Shown: positions 36,324 to 46,708, counted from the first letter of the stretch. The stretch is 64,000 nt of DNA from Sulfurovum sp. (GCA_020525365.1 JAIZOF010000001.1:825456-889455); one strand, 5' to 3'. The notes: generated by a model from the letters alone, not told the origin. A program made the numbers and translations.

Positions 36324-36953
36324 ATGATAAAAGTAAAAGCAGGGCTTGCCTTGCTTACTTTACTACTTCCACTTCTTCTGAACGCTACCACACTTTTAAA
36401 GAATGACATTTTAAATGATACAGCTGCAAAATATATAGAGCAGATGGGCAAAGAACTTGTCGAGAAGACAGGTATTCATGGGTATGTAATAGCAACAAAT
36501 GAGCATTTCCCAGAAAGATTCAATTTGGTAGCTTATAGTAAGAGATATGAAGAGAAAGTAAGCAAACCGTATGTGATATTTATTTTTGCACCATTTGCAC
36601 TAATTACAAAACAGTCACAACAAAGAGGACGGGTGGCAGTGATTTCCTCCTCGACAGCAATTGCATCAATGTATGACAAGGGCGAAATTATGGATGCAAC
36701 TATTGATATAGTTGCATCAATCGATAAAAACAAAATTGAAGACAAGTATGCCATTGGTGTTGTTCAGGGATTTTCTGAACTCGCAGATGAGATAGCACAC
36801 ACCAAAGGTATTGAGTTGAAAAATACCATCAAAGAGACCCGTCAGGGTATTTGGGTGATTCAGGCAATCGTATTTTTTGGAGCATCAATCATATTTTGGT
36901 TGTTCATTTTCAGACCACTATACAGAAGGATAAAATATGGCAAAGAAAACTAA
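36324..36953 (+). CDS. Membrane-anchored TPM-domain-like protein of the cbb3 operon
   Basis: This 209-residue protein has a signal peptide (LALLTLLLPLLLNA), a periplasmic alpha/beta domain (residues about 25-165) and a C-terminal membrane helix (VIQAIVFFGASIIFWLFIF) followed by basic residues. The fold pattern is like TPM (YgcG/psb32) domains. It occurs after ccoP in related species with no established function. It overlaps the FixH-like gene by 17 bases. Confidence 0.6.
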   Translation: MIKVKAGLALLTLLLPLLLNATTLLKNDILNDTAAKYIEQMGKELVEKTGIHGYVIATNEHFPERFNLVAYSKRYEEKVSKPYVIFIFAPFALITKQSQQRGRVAVISSSTAIASMYDKGEIMDATIDIVASIDKNKIEDKYAIGVVQGFSELADEIAHTKGIELKNTIKETRQGIWVIQAIVFFGASIIFWLFIFRPLYRRIKYGKEN

Positions 36954-37488
36954 AGATATCTCTTATTGGCCTCATATGATTCTTGGATTTCTGATTGTTG
37001 GAATTACTTTAAGTTATTGGACAGTTAAATCTGCCTCCTCTATACCTGTGCAGGAGCCTAATGAGTATATGATGGAGTACCAACAAGCAGATATACATAT
37101 CAATGACATCCTAAGATGTAAAGCCAATTTTGACAGACAGTTCACGATTGAAATTATAGATGCTCCTAAGACTATTCTTGAATTAGAAAATGCCAAGCGT
37201 GCGAAAGAAGAAGAGGTTATTGTACTTAAAAATGGTATAAATCATTTCTCCTATCGCGTGAGCACCAAGTCGGGCACACCATTGACAGATGCCAATATCA
37301 CTTTTTTATTGACACGTCCCCATACAAACAGAGATAATGTCATGATTGAGAATGTATCGAATTCAAACGGTGTCTACGCAGTTGATGGTGTTAGCGTGAA
37401 CAAGACAGGACGTTATATTTTGCAACTAAAGGCCATAGTTAACAAGGATACCATAGGGTATCTGGAGATACCAGCCTACTTGAAGTAA
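36937..37488 (+). CDS. FixH-family protein
   Basis: This 183-residue protein has an N-terminal membrane helix (MILGFLIVGITLSYWTV) and a periplasmic beta-sandwich domain containing 'DANITFLLTRPHTNRDN' and a 'GRYILQLKA' end. FixH proteins accompany cbb3 oxidase operons and take part in oxidase or copper assembly. It overlaps the preceding gene and ends the operon; a 133-bp AT-rich gap follows. Confidence 0.75.
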   Translation: MAKKTKDISYWPHMILGFLIVGITLSYWTVKSASSIPVQEPNEYMMEYQQADIHINDILRCKANFDRQFTIEIIDAPKTILELENAKRAKEEEVIVLKNGINHFSYRVSTKSGTPLTDANITFLLTRPHTNRDNVMIENVSNSNGVYAVDGVSVNKTGRYILQLKAIVNKDTIGYLEIPAYLK

Positions 37489-37621
37489 GAGATTAAAAAA
37501 TAAATTTCTCTATAGTAATATAGTTTCATATTATTTATCATTTTTGAATTATTTTATATTTTTATTTTATTTATATTTTATTTATACTATAATTATATAT
37601 CTTAACATAAAGGATATATTG

Positions 37622-38017
37622 ATGAAAAAGTTATTACTGTTATCGTTGCTTATGATGGGGATTGCTTCAGCAAGTGTAGGAGAGCATACCAAGCGTATGA
37701 ATACAATGAAAAAACTTGAAAATGGTATGGAAACAATCTTAAAAGGATTGATGTACAATAACAAAAAGATTCTTCTTAAGGGTGTTGATATTGTCAAGGA
37801 AAATACAAAGGATATTAAATCCTTCAATATAAAAAACGAAGAAGGAAAGGGCTTTAAGCGTAAAAAATATGCTGAAACTGAGGCAAAAGCAATTGCTGTT
37901 GAAGCAGAAAGAATTTTTAAAGCCTTTAAGAAAGCAAATCGTAATCGTATGCTTGATAGTTTTAGAAAGTTGCAAAATCGATGTATGAGTTGCCATGCTT
38001 TAATACGTGAATGGTAA
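37622..38017 (+). CDS. Periplasmic mono-haem cytochrome c'-like protein
   Basis: The start is set at the ATG before a clear signal peptide (KKLLLLSLLMMGIASA); the frame is open further upstream, from 37544, only through AT-rich leader. The 131-residue product is a helical, lysine-rich protein with one C-terminal haem site, Cys121-x2-Cys124-His125 (CMSCH), the arrangement of cytochrome c' and c556 four-helix bundles. Class c' cytochromes bind NO or act as small electron carriers. AAAGGA lies upstream. Confidence 0.75.
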   Translation: MKKLLLLSLLMMGIASASVGEHTKRMNTMKKLENGMETILKGLMYNNKKILLKGVDIVKENTKDIKSFNIKNEEGKGFKRKKYAETEAKAIAVEAERIFKAFKKANRNRMLDSFRKLQNRCMSCHALIREW

Positions 38018-38053
38018 TTAAAGAATTCCCCGAAGAGTTTCGCAGTTTAGAGA

Positions 38054-38079
38054 AACCCCTAATGATTGATATAGGGGTT
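38054..38079. terminator. Hairpin between convergent cytochrome genes
   Basis: AACCCCTA (38054-38061) pairs with TAGGGGTT (38072-38079) around a ten-base loop. It lies between two genes that end towards each other, so it may terminate either transcript. No long U-tract follows. Confidence 0.45.
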
Positions 38080-38086
38080 GTCAGAA

Positions 38087-38530
38087 TCAGTGATTCTCTT
38101 TGAGTATATGATCTTTTGCCCATATTTTTATAGCATCACGTTGAGATTTAGTCAACCTTGCATCTTCATGTATGATTAGATACATTGGTATCGGCATACG
38201 AAAATTGATTGTCTTAACAATTCCCTTATAAACTTTCTGTTTTTTATTTTCATCATACCTATTCCACTCTTGAAAATTAACCGCTTTTCGTCCCTCTTTA
38301 ACATGGCTCTTTACTTCAAGTGAGATAGGAGAGATATACCCATACCACGGCATCTTTGTCTTATAGGAGTGGCAATTGTAACAGGAGGTTTTGAGCATAT
38401 GCATAATCTCTTTGGGTGCCCTAATCTCATCTTTAGGATCAATCTCCTTGGGAGGCTCTGGAATGTCTATCTGTATCGTTTGAAGTAGCAAATGTACCTC
38501 CAGCCCATAAAAGAAGTATTTTTTCCACAT
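38087..38530 (-). CDS. Haem-binding domain protein (single CxxCH)
   Basis: This 147-residue protein has a hydrophobic N-terminus and a haem site CYNCH near residue 52. A 'KTKMPWYGYISPIS' stretch and the 'EWNRYDENKK' motif of the Haem_bd family follow. It is probably a membrane-anchored periplasmic c-type cytochrome. It is convergent with the cytochrome c'-like gene and divergent from addB. The electron partner is unknown. Confidence 0.75.
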   Translation of the reverse strand: MWKKYFFYGLEVHLLLQTIQIDIPEPPKEIDPKDEIRAPKEIMHMLKTSCYNCHSYKTKMPWYGYISPISLEVKSHVKEGRKAVNFQEWNRYDENKKQKVYKGIVKTINFRMPIPMYLIIHEDARLTKSQRDAIKIWAKDHILKENH

Positions 38531-38632
38531 CGTAACCTTTTTAGGTGCATTATAGCCTTAGTAAATAAATTACTGGCTACTTGAAAGGCTAGGGCAATAC
38601 ACAATGTATGGTTTCTGTGGTATACTTTTTGC

Positions 38633-40953
38633 ATGAATATACTACAGGTTTACCCCACATCAAGAGCCTTGCGCACTGTTATGCAGCAACAGGGAAACCA
38701 AGAAGGTTTTCTTCCAACACTCATGTGCATGGATGAGTTTGAGAATCGTACTGTACTTTTAGATGATGCCACAATGGTTGACCCATTGCAGCGAACCATA
38801 CTACTTAAAAAATCAACAGAATTTGAATCATTTAAGAAGCTTAAGATTGACCGTGATTTAGTACGTTTTTTTACCAAAAGTGACGCACTGTTTAAGTTTT
38901 TTGAAGAGCTCTCTTTTGAGCAAGTTACACTGGAAGTACTTGCTAAGGCAGATCCTTATGCGGAGTTTGGTGATCACCTGCGGGTACTGGGTGAATTGAA
39001 GTTGCGTTATGAAGAGATACTTGCTTCAAAAGGGATGATAGACAGAATGTTTATTCCTAAGAATTATAGACTAAATGAAGGATTCTTGAAGAGCTATGAT
39101 TGTATTGAGATCTACCTTGAGGGGTATTTGAGTCATTTTGAACTGACACTTTTACAGCAAGTAGCAAACCATACCCAAGTTGTTCTCTCCTACTATACCA
39201 GTCGGTTTACTAAGAAGATGCAGGAGCGTTTTGAGAGCTGTGGTATTGTGCTTAAAGAAGATTGTCATATCACATTTGACCTTGGTGCTAAAAATATACT
39301 AAAGAGTACACCTATCAAAGAAGAGATAAATACTTTAGTATATTGTGTAGAGGAACGTGATGAACAGGTGGCACTGGCATTGATGAAGATAGAGGAGATG
39401 GTAGGTGAGGGTGTTGACCCCTCTGAAATTGTCTTGGTACTTCCTGATGAGTCTTTCAAGGAGCACTTTATGCTCTTTGATCATCTCAATAACCTTAATT
39501 TTGCCATGGGGTATGACTATTGCCATGGGCGTATTGTACGTTCTCTTGAGGCACTTTACAATTACTGGGAAAAGCATGACAAAAAGAGTCAAAAGCTCTT
39601 GGAGCGTTATGGTTTGGGAATAGAGAAGATTGATGCTATTGCTTGGGTTGAACATATTGGTGTACAGGCTTTTTTTACTTTTTTAAAACTACTCGGATTA
39701 GAAGAGAAGCAAAAGAATGAAGATGTAGAATTAGTAAAGTATCACTTTGAAACACTTTTTAATCAAGAGACGTTTACTTACAAGGTGTGGCTATATCTCT
39801 GGCTTCAAGCACTCTCTAAGGTGACTCTTGATGATGTGCGAGGAGGAAAGGTAACTGTAATGGGTGCACTAGAGACCCGAGGAGTCTCCTTTAGGGGTGT
39901 CGTGATTGTTGACTTTAATGATGGTGTGATACCAGCAACGCCTAGAAAAGATATGTTTCTTAGCTCAACCGTACGTGCCTTTTCTGGTCTACCAACACGT
40001 CAGGACAGAGAGGCACTACAAAAGCAGATATATAACCGCCTACTGCAGCAAGCGGAGCGTTCAGTCATCATCTATGCAACATCAGAAAATAGGTTGCCTT
40101 CAAAGTTTCTCTATGAATTGGGTTTATCTGAAGTAGTACAAACAAAAGCACCGGTGCATCTGCTCTACAGTCCGTCTTCACAGCTCGTATCAAAAGTAGA
40201 TCCAATAGTTAAAAACTTCGATGCCACAACACAGACATGGTCTGCTTCACGGCTAAAAACCTTTTTGGAGTGTAAACGTAAATACTACTACCGCTACCTT
40301 GCCAACATAAAACCCAAAGAGGATGAAGAGTTAAATGAGGGTGCTTTTTTGCACAGACTCCTAGAAGAGCTTTATCAAGAGCATGATTATTATGTTTCAG
40401 AAGTAGAGATGACACAGGTACTGCATGCCAAAATGGAACAGTTGCTACCTAATACAGATAGTAAAAGCTGTTATCAAAAAGCACTTTGGCGTGAGAGGCT
40501 CAAAGGGTTTGTGCAGCATGAAATCGCACATTTTAGTGCTAACTGGCGTGTAATTTCCCGTGAAATGGAAGTACACGGCAAGATAGGTGGGCTGAAGTTT
40601 AAGGGTCGCATCGATCGCATTGACCAAAATACTACCGATACGATTGGTACTTGACTACAGTGGAAACATAAAGAGGCACAAAGACCAAGAATCTAGGACA
40701 TTAAATGACCTACAAGTGGTATCTATTATCCCAGCTATTACAAGACCAAGTACCAAAATATAAGACTTGCCTTTGTCAAGCCCTCTTGAGGGTGGGAGAG
40801 TAGAAGAAATCAGCCCTAGAGAAGAATGAACATCCTTGAGGTCATCATAGGTTGAAACAAACTAAGAACTTTGTAGCAGAGAAGTGTGAGGACTTACAGG
40901 AAATTGTAAGTGGTGTGAGTTTACCTTTGTTGTGTGGGGAGGGAGTATTTAGA
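38633..40953 (+). pseudogene. addB: AddB-type PD-(D/E)XK nuclease/helicase-like subunit, 3' end broken
   Basis: The first 668 codons are clean and match the epsilonproteobacterial AddB: a P-loop-like start (VYPTSRALRT), a helicase-like middle, and the nuclease start GRIDRIDQNTTDT. At about 40640 the frame is lost. The next frame reads LVLDY-SGNIKR, where AddB needs LVLDYKSG, so the catalytic lysine codon is missing as well. Further shifts reveal pieces such as YYPSYYKTKYQNIRLAFVKP and the C-terminal iron-sulfur cysteines CKWC...LCG up to about 40953. AddB with AddA resects double-strand breaks for recombination and degrades foreign DNA. As written, the nuclease domain would not function. Confidence 0.82.
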
Positions 40954-41008
40954 ATTTTTTAAAGTTTATTTTCATATAATAAATAAATATATATGAAAAA
41001 GGATAAAT

Positions 41009-41280
41009 ATGAATACTATATCCATCTCAGGATACAGCGAAACCTACCATAAACTTGATAGTTTTGATGTTGTAGAAGTAGTAGATAAAACGCCATCAAG
41101 TAAAGGGATGTTTTTAGATAAAAAATATCATGACTGTAGAAGAACTTTCAAGCCAAAGGGAGATAAAAAAATAAGGCTATTGAAGAGTTTCGTAAAATTA
41201 GTCAAAATATACCTGTTTTGAAAGATAAAACAATAGACTTTACCAAATTGGATGAGGATATGAATAGTGATATATTTTGA
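41009..41280 (+). pseudogene. Remnant of an antitoxin-like gene (partner of a PIN toxin)
   Basis: A 70-codon frame (starting MNTISISGYSETYHKLD) shifts near 41165. In another frame it continues as KAIEEFRKISQNIPVLKD and then LDEDMNSDIF, ending in a TGA at 41278-41280 that overlaps the PIN remnant. Size, order and overlap fit an antitoxin gene before a PIN toxin. I do not recognise the DNA-binding family with certainty. A ribosome site (AAAGGA) is still present. Confidence 0.5.
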
Positions 41281-41645
41281 GATACAATGTACTGATTTAT
41301 TATTCAATTAATCAAGATGAAAATAAGCAAAATTATCTGCAGGAGAGCTTATAGAAAAGGCTATTGGGGCTAAAGAGGTTTATATATCTCAATTGGTATT
41401 TAGTGAATATATTGTCCTCACTAGCAAGAGTTAAAATGATTGACCAGAGCCAACTCCCGTATTGACTTTTAAAAGAGTGTATGAGTGATATTCAATATAA
41501 AATGTCTGTAGTGATGGGTATGCATTCTGTAGAGATAAACTTTACAAAAATATAAATGATGGCATATCTAAAGAATTGTGAAGAGCATTGTGAAAAACTG
41601 GTGACTTTTGATAGTGACTTTAAAATTTCAGAAATACAGAACTGA
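41267..41645 (+). pseudogene. Remnant of a PIN-domain toxin gene
   Basis: Segments spread over all frames read VIYFE (for the usual IYFDTN), IYYSINQDENKQNY, LIEKAIGAKEVYISQLVFSE and EHCEKLVTFDSDFK. They lie in the order of a VapC-like PIN ribonuclease, with the Glu of the central motif and the Asp pair near the C-terminus. At least four indels or stops interrupt it. PIN toxins cleave RNA when their antitoxin is lost. As written, no active toxin could be made. Confidence 0.55.
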
Positions 41646-41674
41646 GATAAATCATAATCATCTAGGAGAATAAT

Positions 41675-42960
41675 ATGTCAACACTAAAGGCATTAAAAAG
41701 AGTGGTAGGTGATGGTGGATATCTGCTGAATGATGATAACAATGGCAAGACAGTGATGCTCTCTGGTGCTTAGGGTTCAGGAAAACATTTTGCAGAATGA
41801 GTTGTTAAAGAAAACGAAAATCTAAAATCATTGTAAATAAAAGAAGAGAGAAATAAATATTCTCCTAAAGAACTTAAAGAAGGTTTATTTCTTTATTGAA
41901 GAAAAAGAAAAATCTTGTGTATATGTTGTAGCCTATATGGTAAAGACGTATAGAAGATATTAAAGTAGGTATTTACAAAGCATATTCTCAAATACCAACA
42001 AAGGAAATAAAGATAAAAATATTGATACTGCAGTAACATGGTTTAGGATATGGTTCTAAAATTGTATCAGTATCTGTTTTTTAGTGTAAATAGATACAAC
42101 ACAAGCTACCGATAAAGCTAAAGATTATATAGATAATGAAAAATTAAATAAAGCACAAGAAGCTATACGTGATGGTGGCGTAATATGTTTGATGATTTTG
42201 AGAGAATCTAAAAATGATTATTATTAATGGTCTTTTCTGATATACTAGCCCCTCTCAAATATCAAGTAATCAATCTTTAACACAGTGCAAAATAGTTTGG
42301 GTGATGAAACGAGTCAATGTTTTATTTATTTACAGTGAAGTTCTTTAATTCTATTTATGAGAGTAATGAAAAGTATAAAAATTAGATGCATATAGAGCTG
42401 AAATCTTAAAGCCATAGAAGAGACAGAAGAGTTAAATGCTCATGTTATATTCAGGTTTTGGATAATTGTTTGGAGTGGATTGGGAAGGGTATGATAAAAT
42501 ACAATAAGATCTTTGAGTGTTTATAAGTGTGAATTTTATATAATGATTTAATTCTTACTAAACCAATAAGAATAAAAGTGGTTATTCTCAATTTGAAAAT
42601 ATAGTGTATTCAGAAGTGTTATCAGATAATCGCCTTTTTGTACATTTACAACAAGAAAAATATCACAGAAAATAATATTAAATTTGAAGATATGACAGGG
42701 TCCCGAATGGAGTGGTAAGAATATAATCAAAAAACTTCTTTAATTGAAAATTTTGAAATGTATCAGAAAATAAAACAGGACATGAATTTTTTCAGAAACA
42801 GAACAAGTAGCTATTCGAAGTTGGATTAACAAAAATAAACGAAAGTTAGATGCAATTTGGAAATACGGGATACAACTATATTGCATGGATACTATAGATG
42901 ACAGCACTTCTTATAATAAGCAAGCTAATTTGTAAAATCAGGAATAACTAAAAAATCACA
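41675..42960 (+). pseudogene. Remnant of a KAP-like P-loop NTPase gene
   Basis: After AGGAGA and an ATG at 41675 comes MSTLKALKRVVGDGGYLLND and then a Walker A of the form SGA-stop-GSGKHF (41762-41790). Such NTPases normally read GAWGSGKT here. A FDDFER stretch (42188-42205, in a shifted frame) matches the Walker B box of KAP-family and related 'P-loop NTPase fold' proteins. SIYESNEKYK and KAIEETEELNA follow. Stops and shifts occur every 30-80 bp. The tail to about 42960 is AT-rich, with only scattered coding traces. Several members of this superfamily belong to phage-defence loci. Confidence 0.5.
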
Positions 42961-42971
42961 AAAGAGTCATC

Positions 42972-45676
42972 ATGACCTTCCAGCCACCTAGCCCTCTCTC
43001 TATTAAATGCAATTCAGGTGAACCTTTGCACTCTCTGTACGTTACATTAGCCTACTTTTTTATGGGAATCACCGGCCAGCATACTGCGACCACCTTTACC
43101 AACAAAGCGGTACAGGATGCGACAGCGTGTGGTGGATTCAACAGGGAACTGGGGGATAATGAAGCATTTTTGGGTGCGATGTTGGAGCAGACGGGACTTA
43201 CTCCGTGAGGCTTTTGCTAAACAGCCAGAGAGTGTTGGCTCGGTTTTGTCATAGCTCTTACATGTGACGCTTGACAGTTTTTCAAGAGTATCTTGCGTTC
43301 TGCATCTTTGGAGATGGGCTTAGGCCTGACTTTGTGATGAAGGCAGGGCACAGATGAACTAAGAGATACTTTTTAGATGAGTGCAAACCAGGGTTTACTC
43401 TCTAACCTTGTGAAGTTAGTTGGACACTTAGAGACAAACGTTTTGGAAAGATCTTTGATCCTGATGCAGGACTGTAGAGTGGATCCTCTCTTACCTGAGG
43501 TCAAGAAGAGTACTCTTTGGCGAAGTCGGAAGAGAACTGTGAAGTACGTGTAGGAAGCTTATCAGGGCGCGAAAATGTAGGGGCAACACCAAGGGCACTG
43601 AAACAGTTTGAGACAAAGAGTATTAAAGAACTTCTCTAAGATTATTTGAAAATGATTCTTTAGTGGAACACTCGTGGTATAAAAGGTAGCCAACGATGAG
43701 ATAGAAGGACTCTATGCCCTACCTCAAAATAGAACTAGCCAAATAGGCGAGACTAAAGAGGCAATAGTCTTGCAAAAATCTCTTTGGTATTTATGGCTAC
43801 TATCAATAATGCCAATATCACAGCTGCCAAGAGTTCACAGGGTACTTTAAGCTTTGATGACCTGACATACTTTACCTATGAGCTACTGCGAGTAGCATCA
43901 GCCGTGAGTTTTTGTATTTTAAGATAGATGCGAAGTTCAAACATATATTTGCTAGATGAGTTTCAGGACACCTCTGCCTTACAATTTCTGCTACTTAAGC
44001 CACTTATAGATGAGATATTCGCTGGTTTTGGGCAGAGTGAGTTCAAGTCATTTTTTTATGTGGGAGATACCAAGCAATCGCTGTACCGTTTTCGTGGTGG
44101 GGCAGAAGAGCTGTTCGACAAGGTAGCACAAAGGTATGGTGTAAAGATAGAGCAGATGGATACCAACTACCGTAGCTCTAAAGCAGTCGTAGAACAGGTG
44201 AACCACTGGTTTAAAGATACCATGAAAGACTATGTCCCTCAAAAAAATAGAGAGGATGCAAGTGAGGGCTATGTAGAGGTATTGGAGTCTGAAGAGCTCA
44301 TAGATGAGGCAGTGAAGCAGGCTAAGAGACTACTGGAACTTGGGATCAATGTAGACGATATTGCCTTTTTAGTAAGCACCAATAAAGATGGACAGACTTT
44401 ACAAGAGGCATGTCAGCATGAGGAGATAAAGACACTGCTAAAAACCTCCAGCTCACTCAAAAATATGCCAAAAATCGCAGCACTTGTAGCTATGACAGAG
44501 TACCTCTTCTTTGGAGAGAAGATAGATGCTCAGGCGATGTTGTTCAGAGTAGGCAAAAAGCTAGAAGATATAGATACCTCTTGGTTCTCTGCGTTTATGT
44601 CTCCTTTGCAGGTGATAGACAGGCTGGTACGTGAGTTTGGGTATTTTGATGATGATTTGAATATCTTGAAGCTTTTGGAGTTTGCCTCAAGTTTCTCTGA
44701 TATCCCTAGCTTTGTAGAGGAGTTTAGGGGCTCTAGTATCGCAGTAGCATCCAATACTGTACATGGTGCGAAGATTATGACCATTCATGGCTCAAAAGGG
44801 CTGGAGTTTAAGCATGTAATCTTGTTAGATAAACTCACACGAAAGAATGCTGACAAATCGACACTGCTCTATGATTATGATGAGAATCTCTACATAGACA
44901 AGATACTTTACCGTATCAAAGGTAGAGAGAATTTTGATGATGATTATACACAAATCATAGAAGAGCGTAAGGCATCATCAGCCAAAGACAGCATGAATGT
45001 ACTCTATGTGGCACTCACCAGAGCAGTAGAGGGGATGATAATCATACGCAAGCCTAAAGATTCTATTTTTGATGAGATTGGGATTGTCCCCATGAAGGTA
45101 GGAGAGTGCAAGACACAAGGCACAAAGGGTAAGACCCAGGTAGAAAAAAAGAGAGCACCAGTGGTATTGAGCTATTATGGCAAGCAAGAGGTACCTGAGG
45201 TGTCAGAAGAGGATGAAGAGAGAGATATGACAGCCATTCTTTTTGGAACAGCACTGCATTACGGGCTAGAGATGTTGGGTAATTTTGAGAAGAGATATGT
45301 TAGCACTGCAATGACCTCTGTGCGTAACCGTTATGGGAAACTTCTTGGTAAGGAGGCGTTGGTGCAGATAGAGCATCGCATCATGCTTCTAGTAGAAGAT
45401 ATCTTTTTTAGAAACTTACTTGAGGGTGCAACCTTTAGAAAAGAGCAACCACTTCTCTTTGAAGCAAAAATGAAACAGATAGACCTACTATTGGAGTATG
45501 ATGATCATAATTTGGTCATAGATTACAAGAGCTCCCGCAAGTATCACTTAGAGCATCAAAATCAGGTGAGATACTACTGCAAAGCGGTAGAGAAGATTAC
45601 AGAGAAACATACAGAGGGGATGATTGTCTATCTATTGGAAGATCAAGTTGATTTAATTAACTTAAGTATCACTTAG
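42972..45676 (+). pseudogene. addA: AddA/RecB-like helicase-nuclease; N-terminal third wrecked, last 582 codons intact
   Basis: The first 78 codons still align with AddA starts, but the Walker A expected as SASAGSGKTF reads SIKCNSGEPLH. Only FMGI, TFTNKA and LGDNEAFLGAMLEQTGL remain clear. From 43208 to 43927 the frame is broken many times, though pieces such as SFDDLTYFTYELLR survive. From 43928 the sequence is clean: LLDEFQDTS (helicase motif II), GDTKQSLYRFRGG (motif III), TIHGSKGLEFKHVIL, ALTRA (motif VI) and a C-terminal nuclease domain with VIDYKSSR. The 125-bp duplication changes the end from an expected LN to LSIT. Without a P-loop the protein cannot unwind DNA. The intact 3' part could be expressed only if an internal start were used. 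Confidence 0.82.
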
Positions 45677-45790
45677 AGCATCAAAATCAGGTGAGATACT
45701 ACTGCAAAGCGGTAGAGAAGATTACAGAGAAACATACAGAGGGGATGATTGTCTATCTATTGGAAGATCAAGTTGATTTAATTAACTTAA
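45541..45790. repeat. Perfect 125-bp tandem direct duplication at the 3' end of addA
   Basis: Bases 45541-45665 are repeated exactly at 45666-45790. Two further bases (AA) before each copy also match, giving a 127-base identity with a 125-base period. The second copy is untranslated because 125 is not a multiple of three. Perfect identity means it is either very young or an assembly join. Confidence 0.97.
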
Positions 45791-45828
45791 ACTAAACTGA
45801 ATTTAAAATTATTTTAAGTATAACTGGA

Positions 45829-45834
45829 TACAAT
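45829..45834 (+). promoter_or_regulatory. -10-like element of the rplM-rpsI promoter
   Basis: TACAAT lies 57 bp before the rplM ATG, after a T/A-rich stretch without a clear -35. Ribosomal-protein promoters in these organisms often show only a recognisable -10. Evidence is weak. Confidence 0.35.
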
Positions 45835-45890
45835 CCGTCCACAAAAGTATTTGCCTAGGTAGATACGTATTTAAAATAAGGAAAATCATC

Positions 45891-46319
45891 ATGAAAATGA
45901 CAAAAGTCGTAAAGCCTCATGAAGTACAGAGAGACTGGGTTCTCATAGATGCTGAAGGGAAAACATTTGGTCGTATTTTGACTGAAGTTGCTTCTATTCT
46001 TAGAGGAAAACATAAGCCATCATTTACACCAAATGTTGACTGTGGTGACTACGTAGTAATTATTAATGCACAAAAAGCAAAATTTACTGGTATGAAAGTA
46101 GATGAGAAGGAGTACTTTACGCACTCCGGATATTTTGGCTCTACTAAGAGTAAAAAGCTTGGTGATATGCTTGAAAACCATACTGAAAAACTCTACAAGT
46201 TAGCGGTTAGAGGTATGCTTCCAAAGACAAAACTTGGTAAGCAGATGCTTAAGAAACTTAAAGTGTATGCTGGAAGTGAGCATCCACACACAGCACAGAT
46301 TAAAAAAGGGGCTAAATAA
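45891..46319 (+). CDS. rplM: 50S ribosomal protein L13
   Basis: This 142-residue protein has full L13 length and conserved features: '[21 protein letters not shown]', LRGKHKP, the '[11 protein letters not shown]' strand and '[21 protein letters not shown]'. It binds 23S rRNA early in large-subunit assembly. It overlaps the rpsI ATG by one base (TAATG), as usual for the rplM-rpsI operon. Confidence 0.98.
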   Translation: MKMTKVVKPHEVQRDWVLIDAEGKTFGRILTEVASILRGKHKPSFTPNVDCGDYVVIINAQKAKFTGMKVDEKEYFTHSGYFGSTKSKKLGDMLENHTEKLYKLAVRGMLPKTKLGKQMLKKLKVYAGSEHPHTAQIKKGAK

Positions 46320-46708
46320 TGGCAACTATCTACGCAACAGGTAAAAGAAAATCAGCAATTGCAAAAGTATGGATTACTCCGGGTAAAGGTGAGATGCTTA
46401 TTAATGGCAAGACACTTGACCAGTGGCTTGGTGGACATGAAACACTTAAAATGAAAGTAAGACTACCACTTGAGGCAACTAAGCAGCTTGACTCCATGAG
46501 TATCAGGGCAACAACACTTGGTGGTGGGTATGCTGCACAAGCAGATGCAGTGAAGCATGGCATCTCTAAAGCATTGATTGCCTATGAGCCTTCTTTTAGA
46601 GCTATTCTTAAGCCTATGGGTCTTCTGACCCGTGACTCAAGAGTTGTTGAGCGTAAAAAACCAGGTAAGAAAAAAGCAAGAAGATCTCCACAGTTCTCCA
46701 AAAGATAA
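46319..46708 (+). CDS. rpsI: 30S ribosomal protein S9
   Basis: This 129-residue protein has the S9 pattern [15 protein letters not shown] at the start and the basic C-terminus [17 protein letters not shown]. That tail reaches the decoding centre and touches the P-site tRNA. It is coupled to rplM. After the stop a short inverted repeat AAGCCATTTGGCTT could act as a weak terminator. Confidence 0.98.
   Translation: MATIYATGKRKSAIAKVWITPGKGEMLINGKTLDQWLGGHETLKMKVRLPLEATKQLDSMSIRATTLGGGYAAQADAVKHGISKALIAYEPSFRAILKPMGLLTRDSRVVERKKPGKKKARRSPQFSKR

Noticed and set aside
38084..38098. AGAATCAGTGATTCT as a terminator.
   Set aside because: The two arms leave a one-base loop, which cannot form a stable RNA hairpin, and it overlaps the end of a gene.
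42548..42730. 60-residue minus-strand ORF in the damaged block.
   Set aside because: The AT-rich hydrophobic product has no ribosome site; the plus strand carries the NTPase traces here.
40953..42972. Prophage or insertion sequence between addB and addA.
   Set aside because: No integrase, transposase, terminal inverted repeats or target duplication could be seen; only antitoxin/PIN and P-loop NTPase traces are readable.
45541..45790. The direct repeat considered as a CRISPR or mobile-element repeat.
   Set aside because: There are only two abutting copies of 125 bp with no spacer, and both are addA coding sequence.
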